From Vulcanimicrobiota bacterium (GTDB taxonomy: Bacteria > Vulcanimicrobiota > Vulcanimicrobiia > Eremiobacterales > Eremiobacteraceae), in assembly GCA_019237415.1 (NCBI GenBank), contig JAFAHD010000048.1:1-36902 (forward strand): 36,902 nt of DNA, in the 5' to 3' direction. The notes under the pieces were generated by a model. It made no database searches, had not been told where the DNA came from, and was given only the letters and a program-made list of their open reading frames with translations. The position numbers and the translations under genes were made by a program. This document shows, piece by piece, positions 1 to 9,166 of this stretch; position 1 is the first letter of the stretch; every line of letters starts with the position of its first letter.

Positions 1-1138
1 GCGGCGGAACGCCGGTGAACGGGCCAAGCTGCTGGCAGTAGGCGGATTGCGTGCCGCCATACTGAAGCACGTTGTTGTCGAACGAGAACAGGTTGGCGCC
101 CGTCTCGCCGAAGTACTGAAGCTCGTTGCGGTTGTCTTGGCCCCAGCGGTAGAACAAGTTGACGTTGGCCTCGTTGCCGGAGGCGTCGCCTACGGCCGAT
201 ACCGTTTGCGGCAGGAAGCCTGAATTGGCCCCGTAGATGCGATATTGCCGCAGTCCGTTATAGGACGCGAAGTAGCTGATGCGGTTGTCCGGGGTGCCGT
301 TGCCGTATTCGAACGCGAAGCGGTGGTCGAAGTTCGGCGCATTGATCGTCATCGTCGCTTGGCCGTTGCCCGGATACGAGCCGCGCTTCACCACGATGTT
401 CACGACGCCCGAGTTCGTGTTGCCGTTGCTGACGTCGTAGCCGCCGGTCTCGAGAGTGATGTTCGCCGTGCCCGCCAGCGACAGGCTGTTGATGAACTGG
501 CCGGTGATGGGCTCCGTCGCATCGATGCCCTCGAGCTGGAAGCCTTCGTCGTTTTCGGCGCCGCCGCGGATGATCGGATAACCGCCAGTGTCGGTGGTGA
601 TGCCCGGCAGCGAGTTGAGCACCGCAGTCTCAGAGATGTTCTGCGGCGTTCCGGTGATGTTCTGGATCTGGGTCGAGGTGACCGTATACCGGTCGGAGGT
701 CTGGTTCGGCTGGACCAGCGATTGCGCCCCACGGACGACCACTGGAGACAGGGTCTTGAGCGCCGTCTGCAGGGTGATGTTCAGGGGCACCGTGCCTTCT
801 TGCGTCACCGTGACGCCCGCGATCGGCGACGTCACGAAGCCTTGTTTGGCGAACGTGACGACGTATGTGTCGACCGGCAGGCCGGTGAGCGCGTAGTAAC
901 CGGCCGCGTTGGTCAAAGCCCTGAATGTGCCCGATGGAGACACGGCGGTGACGTTGACGTCGGCGACCGGTACTAACGGCGCGACGTTCTTCGTTGTGTT
1001 TTCCGTCATGCTGCTCGCGACAACGCGCCCGACGATATTGCCGAGGTTGTAAGCAGCCAGCGTCTTCGTTGCCTGGCTGAGGACGACGGCAAATGCCAGC
1101 GCGGCCACGGAAAGCGCCCGTGTGAGCGACTTGGGCAT
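1..1138 (-). CDS. TonB-dependent outer-membrane receptor, N-terminal part (C-terminus beyond window)
   Basis: This gene is absent from the ORF track because its frame runs off the window at base 1. Reading the minus strand from ATG at 1138 gives an open frame of 379 codons beginning MPKSLTRALSVAALAF. It starts with a signal peptide (about residues 1-28). A carboxypeptidase-regulatory-like beta-sandwich follows (about 32-125, containing VADVNVTAVSPSGTFRALTNAAGYY). Next comes a plug domain (about 145-255, with LNSLPGITTDTGGYPIIRGG and the end TNSGVVNIVVKRG), and then the first barrel strands. Proteins of this kind import substrates across the outer membrane using ExbB/ExbD/TonB energy, which is encoded at 10989-15613. 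AGGAGG at 1147-1152, eight bases before the ATG, fixes the start. The substrate cannot be told from this part. Confidence 0.9.
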   Translation of the reverse strand, partial: MPKSLTRALSVAALAFAVVLSQATKTLAAYNLGNIVGRVVASSMTENTTKNVAPLVPVADVNVTAVSPSGTFRALTNAAGYYALTGLPVDTYVVTFAKQGFVTSPIAGVTVTQEGTVPLNITLQTALKTLSPVVVRGAQSLVQPNQTSDRYTVTSTQIQNITGTPQNISETAVLNSLPGITTDTGGYPIIRGGAENDEGFQLEGIDATEPITGQFINSLSLAGTANITLETGGYDVSNGNTNSGVVNIVVKRGSYPGNGQATMTINAPNFDHRFAFEYGNGTPDNRISYFASYNGLRQYRIYGANSGFLPQTVSAVGDASGNEANVNLFYRWGQDNRNELQYFGETGANLFSFDNNVLQYGGTQSAYCQQLGPFTGVPP

Positions 1139-1146
1139 GCGATTTT

Positions 1147-1152
1147 CCTCCT
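1147..1152 (-). promoter_or_regulatory. Ribosome binding site of the TonB-dependent receptor
   Basis: The minus strand reads AGGAGG eight bases upstream of the ATG at 1138. This is a full Shine-Dalgarno match and decides the start of a gene that the ORF track does not show. Confidence 0.75.
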
Positions 1153-1226
1153 GCAATCCGGGTCCGAGGATTGCCCGGATGCGCGGCGAGAGTTCCGGCG
1201 TTTCCAAACAGAAAACCGACCAGAAA

Positions 1227-1242
1227 GTGGGTTAACGCCCAC
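1227..1242 (-). terminator. Small hairpin between pseudopilin gene and TonB receptor gene
   Basis: GTGGG and CCCAC (five base pairs) enclose the loop TTAACG. On the minus strand the hairpin is followed by T-rich sequence (CTTTCTGGTCGGTTTTCTG), so it could be a weak terminator or attenuator downstream of the pseudopilin gene. The stem is short, so this is tentative. Confidence 0.25.
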
Positions 1243-1301
1243 CGTTGGAGTCCGGTGCGTGGGGCTTCTGTCAGGGGGCGGTCTTTCCTGCGGAACCGTC
1301 G

Positions 1302-2363
1302 CTAGGGCGCCGCGTCAAACCCCACGCCGCCAGCAGGAGCGGGCGGCGAACCGGATGTAGGAAGCGCCTTGAATTTGGGACATGCCTGATCCCCACAAGA
1401 GATCGTAACGGTGTTCAGATTGCCGGAGCTATCGACGAACGTGTAGGTTCCGCTTTCGACGACGGGGTACTCGCTGAATAGGTCAAGATAGCTAAAGCCA
1501 CCAGCAGGCCCGATATACATCAGGAGGCCCGCAATTGTCGGAGTGTGGATTCCTGAATCTGGGCTATCGGGGTTGTCAACAGGACCACCTGAATGCCACG
1601 GGCCGTGAGGAACGTGAAACGTCATCGGTGATGCGCCGCGAATGATGAATGGAATCGTGATCGGGCCGCCGCCCGGGGGCGGCGGCGGTGCCGCCGGCGC
1701 GAGAACCGCCAGCGAGGTCGGAGCAGCTCGCGAAGCGAGATGCACGGAGATCGGCGCCGGCGCGACGCCGTTCGATGCCTGCCCTTGCACGTCGACGATG
1801 ACGATATCGTTGCCGCCGACCACGCCAGCTGTGCCGTACAGCAGCGACACATCGCTTACCGTCTCCGGGCTGACGACGTCGGCAAGCGATCCCGCCGGTG
1901 TTCGGCGCGGCACGAGCGACTCGATACCGTCGGCCACTTCATCTGCGTGCACGACGACGGGTGCCCCGGCCACGAGCGAGTATTCGTAGCGCGTCACCGT
2001 ACCGCTCGTCTCGTCGAGGCGATATGCGACGTACGCATCGCCGCCCGCCGACAGCTTGCGGAAGAAATCGACCTCGTGCGCCGAAAAGCCGCCATTCGCG
2101 TTTCCGAGAACATCATTCGCAGGGATGAAGACGGCAGTTGAGCTGCGCGCCTCTTCATTCAACCGCGTCACCAGCTCGTTCGCGGTACGCGCTTGTTCCG
2201 CGCGCGCCGAGGACATAGCCGTGTTGTGCAACATCCGCTGGACCGCATCGCTGACGACGAAGAGCAAAAGCAGCAGCACGCAAACGGCGATCAGCGCTTC
2301 GAACAGCGTGTAACCGCGGCAGCGAACGGCGCGTGGTCGCGACGCACTACTCCATCCGGTCAT
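1302..2363 (-). CDS. Secreted/pilus-type pseudopilin-like protein with long C-terminal extension
   Basis: The N-terminus carries a type IV prepilin signal: a basic leader, then RG-YTLFEAL and a hydrophobic helix (LIAVCVLLLLLFVV), with the conserved Glu five residues after the cleavage Gly. A prepilin peptidase would cut after the Gly and the helix would pack into a pilus or type II secretion pseudopilus. The rest is a pilin-like domain (to about residue 220), a Pro/Gly linker (APPPPPGGGP) and a C-terminal domain with a Cys pair (ISCGDQAC). I start it at ATG 2363 (353 aa), not at the track start 2408, because a -10 element lies exactly where a leaderless transcript would begin at 2363. No other pilus or secretion genes are in the window. 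The family beyond the pilin signal is not recognised. Confidence 0.75.
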   Translation of the reverse strand: MTGWSSASRPRAVRCRGYTLFEALIAVCVLLLLLFVVSDAVQRMLHNTAMSSARAEQARTANELVTRLNEEARSSTAVFIPANDVLGNANGGFSAHEVDFFRKLSAGGDAYVAYRLDETSGTVTRYEYSLVAGAPVVVHADEVADGIESLVPRRTPAGSLADVVSPETVSDVSLLYGTAGVVGGNDIVIVDVQGQASNGVAPAPISVHLASRAAPTSLAVLAPAAPPPPPGGGPITIPFIIRGASPMTFHVPHGPWHSGGPVDNPDSPDSGIHTPTIAGLLMYIGPAGGFSYLDLFSEYPVVESGTYTFVDSSGNLNTVTISCGDQACPKFKALPTSGSPPAPAGGVGFDAAP

Positions 2364-2369
2364 GTTGGT

Positions 2370-2377
2370 GTTATAAT
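2370..2377. promoter_or_regulatory. Bidirectional -10 element for two divergent leaderless genes
   Basis: The sequence GTTATAAT contains TATAAT on the + strand (2372-2377) and TATAAC on the - strand (2375-2370), sharing the palindrome TTATAA. On + it is preceded by TG one base away, making an extended -10. Exactly six bases separate each -10 from a start codon: GTG 2384 on + (glycosylase) and ATG 2363 on - (pseudopilin). Each transcript would therefore begin at or next to the start codon. I see no good -35 for the + direction. On - a TTGACG lies about 20 bases upstream. Confidence 0.55.
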
Positions 2378-2383
2378 CACGCC

Positions 2384-3037
2384 GTGGTGACGGTCCGTCA
2401 AGCCCCAAACACTCGTGCCTTTCACGTAGGCGAAGATCCGTTCGCGGGAGCGACGATCGACGTCGCGCGCCGCCTCATCGGCGCGACCATCGAGCGCGTC
2501 ATTCCGCCGGACGAAATCGACGCTGGTACAATGGTAAGCGGCCGCATCGTGGAAACCGAGGCGTACCTGCCCAACATCGACCCGGCGTGTCACGGCTATC
2601 GCGGCCCCACCAAGCGCAGCGCGACCATCTTCGGCAGACCCGGCTATTCTTATATCTACCTTATATATGGTGTGTATTTCTGCCTTAACGTGGTGACCGA
2701 GCCGCCGGGGATCGGGTCGGCGGTGCTCGTGCGGGCTCTCGAGCCGCTTCGCGGATTGGACGTCATGCGCCGGCGCCGGCCGGGTGTGTCGGACGAGCGG
2801 CTTGCCTCTGGACCCGGCAACCTGTGCACGGCGATGTCGATCGATCTGCGCTGCAACGGCCTCGACCTGCGCAGCAGCCCGCAATTGCACATCGCATTCG
2901 CGGATGCGCTGCAAACGGAGCGGATCGGCGTCACAACTCGCGTCGGTCTAAGCAGCGCCGAGCGCTGGCCGCTGCGCTTCTACGACCGCGAAAGTCGCAG
3001 CGTATCTCGGCGCCCGCAAACCCCGTCAAACCGTTGA
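2384..3037 (+). CDS. mpg: 3-methyladenine (alkyladenine) DNA glycosylase, AAG/MPG family
   Basis: This base-excision repair enzyme removes alkylated purines such as 3-methyladenine. The family signature is clear: DVARRLIGATIER near the N-terminus, the catalytic-Glu segment GRIVETEAYLP, the loop DPACHGYRGPTKRSATIFG, the strand GYSYIYLIYGVYFCLNVVTE, and GPGNLCTAMSID. The length (217 aa) is normal for the bacterial family. The track start at 2333 would read through the divergent promoter. I prefer GTG at 2384 (or 2387), because a TATAAT ends six bases before it and no Shine-Dalgarno is present, which fits a leaderless message. It is divergent from the pseudopilin gene. Its stop codon overlaps the -35 of the rho promoter. 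Confidence 0.9.
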   Translation: MVTVRQAPNTRAFHVGEDPFAGATIDVARRLIGATIERVIPPDEIDAGTMVSGRIVETEAYLPNIDPACHGYRGPTKRSATIFGRPGYSYIYLIYGVYFCLNVVTEPPGIGSAVLVRALEPLRGLDVMRRRRPGVSDERLASGPGNLCTAMSIDLRCNGLDLRSSPQLHIAFADALQTERIGVTTRVGLSSAERWPLRFYDRESRSVSRRPQTPSNR

Positions 3038-3063
3038 CTCTAGCACGTCCGCTGTGCTATAGT
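3034..3063 (+). promoter_or_regulatory. Sigma70-type promoter of the rho leader
   Basis: TTGACT (3034-3039), an 18-base spacer and TATAGT (3058-3063). The -35 overlaps the stop of the glycosylase gene. Transcription would begin near 3070, giving a rho leader of about 195 bases. Confidence 0.65.
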
Positions 3064-3072
3064 CAGAGCGGC

Positions 3073-3138
3073 GTGAGCCTCCCGATCACTTATGACGGCG
3101 TGAGCTCAAGCATTCTGATAATCCCACACATGCGGTGA
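3073..3138 (+). CDS. Possible 21-residue leader peptide upstream of rho
   Basis: A GTG at 3073, nine bases after the -10, opens a 21-codon frame (MSLPITYDGVSSSILIIPHMR) ending at TGA 3138. It would be translated as a leaderless message from the rho promoter. It is followed by a hairpin (ACGTCG-AAAA-CGACGT, 3142-3157) and a smaller one (CGGCA-TCT-TGCCG, 3211-3223) before rho starts at 3265. A leader peptide and attenuator precede rho in E. coli, so a similar role is conceivable, but the peptide itself is not recognised and could be chance. Confidence 0.3.
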   Translation: MSLPITYDGVSSSILIIPHMR

Positions 3139-3264
3139 TCCACGTCGAAAACGACGTTAGTGTATTTCATCACGACGCTTCGCAATTGTTGATCCCTCAC
3201 TCGCCGTCCACGGCATCTTGCCGCGGCGCGCTTCCTTAGATATTGGTCCAAGGCGGTACCAAAC

Positions 3265-5073
<1,809 letters not shown>

Positions 5074-5076
5074 ACG

Positions 5077-5754
5077 ATCAGGATCAACAAGTACCTCGCT
5101 GACTCCGGAATAGCTAGCAGACGCGCCGCGGACGAGCTGATCGCCCGCGGCGCCGTCACAATCAACGGGCGCCGCGCGCAACTGGGCGACACGATCGACC
5201 ACGCTGCAGATGACGTCCGAGTCGAAGGCCGGGTCGTCAAGCCGCGCGTCGAGCGCCATGTCACGATCGCGCTCAATAAGCCTGTCGGTGTCATCACGAC
5301 GATGCGCGATGAGCGCGGGCGGCCGTGCGTCGGCGACCTGCTCGAGAAATCTACGAACCGTTTGTTTCCGATCGGCCGTCTCGATGCGCAGACGACCGGC
5401 CTTTTGTTGTGCACGTCGGACGGCGAACTGGGGCGTAATCTCGCCCATCCATCCTCACAGGTCGAACGGACATATCGCGTCACGGTAGCAGGCAAAGCGG
5501 CGCGCGAGGCATTGCGGCGATTGGGCGCGCGTACGGTCATCCAAAGCGCGCACGGCACACGATTCGAGATGACGCTGACGAGCGGTGCGAATCGAGAGAT
5601 TCGGCGCGCCTGCGCGCAGCAAGGTCTGCGCGTCGTGTCGCTCGAGCGCATCGCTTTCGGATCCGTTGTGTTGGGAGACCTTGCGCCAGGCAACTATCGC
5701 ACGTTGAGCGAACGCGAGACGCGACGACTCAGAGACCGCAAAGGCACAACATGA
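5077..5754 (+). CDS. rluB: 23S/16S rRNA pseudouridine synthase, RluB/RsuA family, with unusual start
   Basis: The enzyme converts a specific uridine in rRNA to pseudouridine. The track shows only the part from 5302, but the open frame upstream encodes a complete S4 RNA-binding domain directly after the rho stop (RINKYLADSGIASRRAADELIARGAVTINGR). Its catalytic domain has NKPVGVITT and the active-site motif FPIGRLDAQTTGLLL with the conserved Asp. No ATG, GTG or TTG exists between the in-frame rho stop (5071-5073) and the S4 domain. The homologous start position is ATC at 5077 (225 aa from there). Either ATC is used as start, or one base is missing near AAA at 5072-5074, so that GTG at 5063 would read MTVKTIRINKYL. 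The end overlaps the next gene as ATGA. Confidence 0.88.
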   Translation: MRINKYLADSGIASRRAADELIARGAVTINGRRAQLGDTIDHAADDVRVEGRVVKPRVERHVTIALNKPVGVITTMRDERGRPCVGDLLEKSTNRLFPIGRLDAQTTGLLLCTSDGELGRNLAHPSSQVERTYRVTVAGKAAREALRRLGARTVIQSAHGTRFEMTLTSGANREIRRACAQQGLRVVSLERIAFGSVVLGDLAPGNYRTLSERETRRLRDRKGTT

Positions 5755-6719
5755 TGTACCGGTTTTCCATCGTTGTGATCTTGGCGTGCGTGCTGCTGCC
5801 TTCAGCAGTGGTCGCGGACACCACGAGCGCGCCGCCGCCCGCCGATAAGACCGGACAGGGCGCGCAGGCGGTGCCGCAGACGACCCTCGAGCTTCCGCCG
5901 GGTTCGGACAGCGCTCGAATCCCGTTCAAGATCGTCGGCAGCAGCATCGTGGTGCGCGTGAAGGTCGGTTACCGCGACATGGATTTTGCCTTCGACTCCG
6001 GCGCCGGCACGACGATCCTCAACGAAGACATGTTCAAGCAGATGGTCGACACGCCGGGCAGCACGTTTGCACTGACCACGGTAAAGATCGGCGATGTCAC
6101 GCTGAACGACGTCACCGTGTATCCGAGCCCGATCCTCCAGCGGTACGAGGCTGCCGACACGGCGATCGTCGGGTTGATCGGCGGTGATCTCATGAAGAAC
6201 GCCGTCGTGCGCATCGATTACGATTCCGACACGATCGAAGTCACCAAGCCGTCAGCATTTAACCCGCCGGCGAATGCCGTGAGCGTCCCGATGATGGCAA
6301 ACGCGAGAGTCCCGATCGTCTCCGCGACGATCGGGAACGTCACGGGCGACAAGTTCGTGATCGACACCGGCGCATGGTCGGTGGTTGTGTTCCATCAATT
6401 CGCGGCTGAGCACCCCGAGCTGTTCACGAAGAACAACGAGTTCAAAGGTGAGGGCGTGCGGACGAAGCCGATCTGCGGCACCATCGTCAACACGCCGTAC
6501 CAAGAGAGCAGCGTACAGGTCGGCGACGCGGCGTCGGTTCCGAACTGGCTCGTACTGCTCACGCCGGAATCGAGTTGCTTCAATCGTCCGCTCGACGGCC
6601 TTATCGGGTACGACTATCTTCGCTTCTTCGTGGTCACGATCGACATGCCCCGATCGCGCGTTTACCTCGAGTTGCTCAAGAAGTACTCCGAGATTTCGCC
6701 CATCCTGAAGAGCGCCTGA
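5751..6719 (+). CDS. Secreted retropepsin-like aspartyl protease with two active-site motifs
   Basis: A signal peptide (FSIVVILACVLLPSAVVA, cut near residue 22) exports the protein. Two aspartyl-protease motifs are present in tandem: FDSGAGTTIL around Asp82 and IDTGAWSVVVF around Asp205. Each is followed by a hydrophobic Gly segment (IVGLIGGDLM and LDGLIGYDYLRFF). This makes it a two-lobed, pepsin-like arrangement built from retropepsin-type domains, as in many bacterial periplasmic proteins annotated as aspartyl protease family. Substrate unknown. Its start overlaps the pseudouridine synthase stop (ATGA), with a second ATG three bases later. Confidence 0.85.
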   Translation: MMYRFSIVVILACVLLPSAVVADTTSAPPPADKTGQGAQAVPQTTLELPPGSDSARIPFKIVGSSIVVRVKVGYRDMDFAFDSGAGTTILNEDMFKQMVDTPGSTFALTTVKIGDVTLNDVTVYPSPILQRYEAADTAIVGLIGGDLMKNAVVRIDYDSDTIEVTKPSAFNPPANAVSVPMMANARVPIVSATIGNVTGDKFVIDTGAWSVVVFHQFAAEHPELFTKNNEFKGEGVRTKPICGTIVNTPYQESSVQVGDAASVPNWLVLLTPESSCFNRPLDGLIGYDYLRFFVVTIDMPRSRVYLELLKKYSEISPILKSA

Positions 6720-6767
6720 AGCGCCCACAAGGGCCCGTCGACGGCCGCAAGAAAGAAGGCAACCCAC

Positions 6768-7163
6768 ATGGCGGTGCGGGGCATCCGCGGCGCGATCACG
6801 GCCGCCGCAAACACGCAGGCGGCGATCGTTTCAGCGAGCGAGCGGCTGCTCGTCGCGATGGTCGAGGCCAATGGTGTCCGCGCGCCGGACATCGCCGCAG
6901 TGCTCTTCACCACCACCATGGACCTCGATGCCGAGTTTCCCGCAGCGGCTGCGCGCGGACTGGGGTGGGATAAGGTGCCGCTCTTGTGCGGCCATGAGAT
7001 GGACGTGCCTGGCCGGCTGGCGCAATGCATCCGAATCTTGATGCTGGTGAACTCGGATGCGACGCAAGCGGCAATCAAGCACATCTATCTGGAGGGCGCG
7101 ACGGCATTGCGGCCGGATTTGGCTGGAGAAGACAGCCCTCACACCGCGGGTTCCACGTTCTAG
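6768..7163 (+). CDS. aroH: Chorismate mutase, AroH type
   Basis: It rearranges chorismate to prephenate, the branch point to phenylalanine and tyrosine. The 131-aa protein matches the monofunctional AroH fold: it starts MAVRGIRGAI (Arg7 of the family) and has LLCGHEMDVPG (active-site Cys74 and Glu77), IRILML (Arg89) and IYLEGA (Tyr107), each within one residue of the Bacillus positions. AAAGAAGG lies nine bases upstream. It leads an aromatic amino-acid block with the next two genes. Confidence 0.95.
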   Translation: MAVRGIRGAITAAANTQAAIVSASERLLVAMVEANGVRAPDIAAVLFTTTMDLDAEFPAAAARGLGWDKVPLLCGHEMDVPGRLAQCIRILMLVNSDATQAAIKHIYLEGATALRPDLAGEDSPHTAGSTF

Positions 7164-7172
7164 GGTACGAGC

Positions 7173-8219
7173 ATGATCGTCATCATCAAGCGCGGCGCCA
7201 CGGACGCCCAAGCACAAGAGGTGGTCGAAAAGATCACGGCGATGGGCTACGGCGTCAACGTCTCCAAAGGCGTCGAGCGTCTGATCATCGGCGTGCTCGG
7301 CGTGCGCGAGAACAAGGAGATGCTCGCCGCACAACTGTCGGGCATCGCTTGCGTCGAGCGCGTCGTGCCGGTCAGCAAGAACTACAAGCTGGTCAGCCGC
7401 GAAGGCGCGCAAGCCGGCACGATCATCAAACTGCCCAACGGCGTCGAGATCGGCGGCACCGCCGTGCACGTGATCGCCGGGCCGTGCACCGTCGAAGGCC
7501 GAGAGATGCTGCTGCGCACCGCGCACGCGGTCAAGCAATCCGGCGCGACGCTGCTGCGCGGCGGCGCGTACAAGCCGAGCACATCGCCCTACTCGTTTCA
7601 AGGCATGGGCAAGGAGGGGTTGGAGATCCTCGCTGCCGCGCGCGAGGAGACCGGGCTGCCCGTCATCACCGAAGTCATGGACCCGCGCGACGTCGCGATG
7701 GTCGAGACCTACGCCGACATCCTTCAGGTCGGCGCGCGCAACATGCAGAACTTCAATCTGCTCAAGGAAGTGGCCAAAGCGCGCAAGCCGATCATGCTCA
7801 AACGCGGCTTGTCGGCGACGATCGAAGAGTGGCTGCTGGCGGCTGAGTACATCTTCGCCGGCGGAAACCACGACGTCATGCTCTGCGAGCGCGGCATCCG
7901 CACCTTCGAAACGGCGACGCGCAACACGCTCGATCTCAACGCCGTGCCGCTGCTCAAGCAGCTCACCCATCTGCCGGTCATCGTCGATCCGAGCCATGGC
8001 ACAGGCCGCTGGGAGCTCGTCTCGCCGATGGCGCGTGCGGGCCTGGCAGCCGGCGCAGATGGATTGATGATCGAAGTGCACCCCAATCCCGCGGATGCGC
8101 TCAAGGACGGCTTCGAATCGCTGACGTTCGAGAAATTCGCCGCGATGATGGACGGCGCGCGCGCGGTCGCGCGCGCGGTGGGGCGGCCCATCGCGTCGGA
8201 CGTCGCCGCGACCGTGTGA
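7173..8219 (+). CDS. aroF: 3-deoxy-7-phosphoheptulonate (DAHP) synthase, type I-beta
   Basis: It catalyses the first step of the shikimate pathway, joining phosphoenolpyruvate and erythrose 4-phosphate. Residues 1-68 form the ferredoxin-like N-terminal regulatory domain ([21 protein letters not shown]) typical of the Thermotoga-type enzyme. The barrel follows with [25 protein letters not shown], the metal and substrate motifs LKRG and MLCERG, and DPSHGTGR near the C-terminus. The length of 348 aa is normal. It lies nine bases after aroH and overlaps tyrA by four bases, so the three are probably co-transcribed. The N-terminal domain suggests allosteric feedback by tyrosine, as known for this subtype. 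Confidence 0.96.
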   Translation: MIVIIKRGATDAQAQEVVEKITAMGYGVNVSKGVERLIIGVLGVRENKEMLAAQLSGIACVERVVPVSKNYKLVSREGAQAGTIIKLPNGVEIGGTAVHVIAGPCTVEGREMLLRTAHAVKQSGATLLRGGAYKPSTSPYSFQGMGKEGLEILAAAREETGLPVITEVMDPRDVAMVETYADILQVGARNMQNFNLLKEVAKARKPIMLKRGLSATIEEWLLAAEYIFAGGNHDVMLCERGIRTFETATRNTLDLNAVPLLKQLTHLPVIVDPSHGTGRWELVSPMARAGLAAGADGLMIEVHPNPADALKDGFESLTFEKFAAMMDGARAVARAVGRPIASDVAATV

Positions 8220-9121
8220 AACGGCGCAAGAAGCTCTCTCAACTCCTGATCGTCGGCACCGGGCTGATCGGCACATCCGCCGGTCTCGCCTTGCGGTCGC
8301 GATCTCAGCTCGCGATCACAGGCTGGGACCGAAGCCGCCGCAACGCACACGCGGCACGCCGTAGGGGTGCATTGGACGCGGTCGCGTCGCGGCTTGGACC
8401 CGCGGTCGCGCGAGCCGACATCGTGCTGCTTGCCGCGCCGATCGACGCGATCGTTGCGATGTTACCGCGCGTCATCGATGCCGCGAAGAGCGGCGCGCTC
8501 GTGCTCGATGTCGGCCCGCTTTTCGCGCCGGTCGTGGCGGCCGCGCGTCCGGCGCTTGCGAAACACACCGCGGTGAACTTCGTCGCCGGCCACCCGCTCG
8601 CGGGGCGCGAGTCGTCCGGACCCGCGCACGCGGACGCGACGCTCTTTCGCGGCAGTACGTTCGCGCTGTTCGCTCCGCCGCAAGCCGGGCGAGCGGCCGC
8701 CTGGCGCCGCGCGGAGGTATTTGTCCGCCTGCTCGGCGCGCGGCCCGCTCGGGTTGATCCGGCAACGCACGATCGCGCGATCGCTGCCACGAGCGCGTTG
8801 CCTCAGTTGGCGGCGATAGCGCTTGCTCTCGCCGCTGGCCGATCGCTGCCCAAGGGAGGGCGAATGCTGTCCGGTCCGGGCTTTGAAGGCGCAACTCGGC
8901 TCGCGCGATCATCGTTTTCCATATGGAGGCGGGCGCTGTCAGGCAACGCACGCAACGCGGCCGGCGCGCTGCGGGCGCTGGAGAAGGCAGCACGCACGCT
9001 GCGGACTGCGCTCGAAAGCGGGAATATAGAAAAAATCGGCGCCGATTTTCGCGCGGCGGCCGCAGCGCGACGGCGGATTCTGGCGGCCTCGGGCAGAACA
9101 AGCGCGACCCGCACTTCTTGA
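8216..9121 (+). CDS. tyrA: Prephenate dehydrogenase
   Basis: It oxidises and decarboxylates prephenate to 4-hydroxyphenylpyruvate with NAD(P), on the way to tyrosine. The nucleotide-binding motif [14 protein letters not shown] is at about residues 13-26, the substrate region [12 protein letters not shown] in mid-protein, and the helix [21 protein letters not shown] in the C-terminal dimerisation domain. It starts with GTG, overlapping the aroF stop (GTGTGA). There is no ACT domain at the C-terminus, so feedback control probably rests on aroF. The Ala/Arg-rich C-terminal tail is unremarkable. Confidence 0.92.
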   Translation: MKRRKKLSQLLIVGTGLIGTSAGLALRSRSQLAITGWDRSRRNAHAARRRGALDAVASRLGPAVARADIVLLAAPIDAIVAMLPRVIDAAKSGALVLDVGPLFAPVVAAARPALAKHTAVNFVAGHPLAGRESSGPAHADATLFRGSTFALFAPPQAGRAAAWRRAEVFVRLLGARPARVDPATHDRAIAATSALPQLAAIALALAAGRSLPKGGRMLSGPGFEGATRLARSSFSIWRRALSGNARNAAGALRALEKAARTLRTALESGNIEKIGADFRAAAAARRRILAASGRTSATRTS

Positions 9122-9125
9122 AATT

Positions 9126-9139
9126 CGGGCGTATGCCCG
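9126..9139 (+). terminator. Short hairpin after tyrA
   Basis: CGGGC-GTAT-GCCCG, a perfect five-base-pair stem five bases after the tyrA stop. There is no T-run, so it is at most a weak terminator or an RNA-stability element separating the aromatic block from the TonB block. Confidence 0.3.
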
Positions 9140-9166
9140 CGAAATCCACATCGCAAAAGGAGACCC

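Noticed and set aside
6831-8276. 481-aa minus-strand ORF over aroH/aroF
   Set aside because: Shadow frame: His/Arg/Asp-rich with no domain logic, fully covered by two clearly recognised aromatic-pathway enzymes on the other strand.
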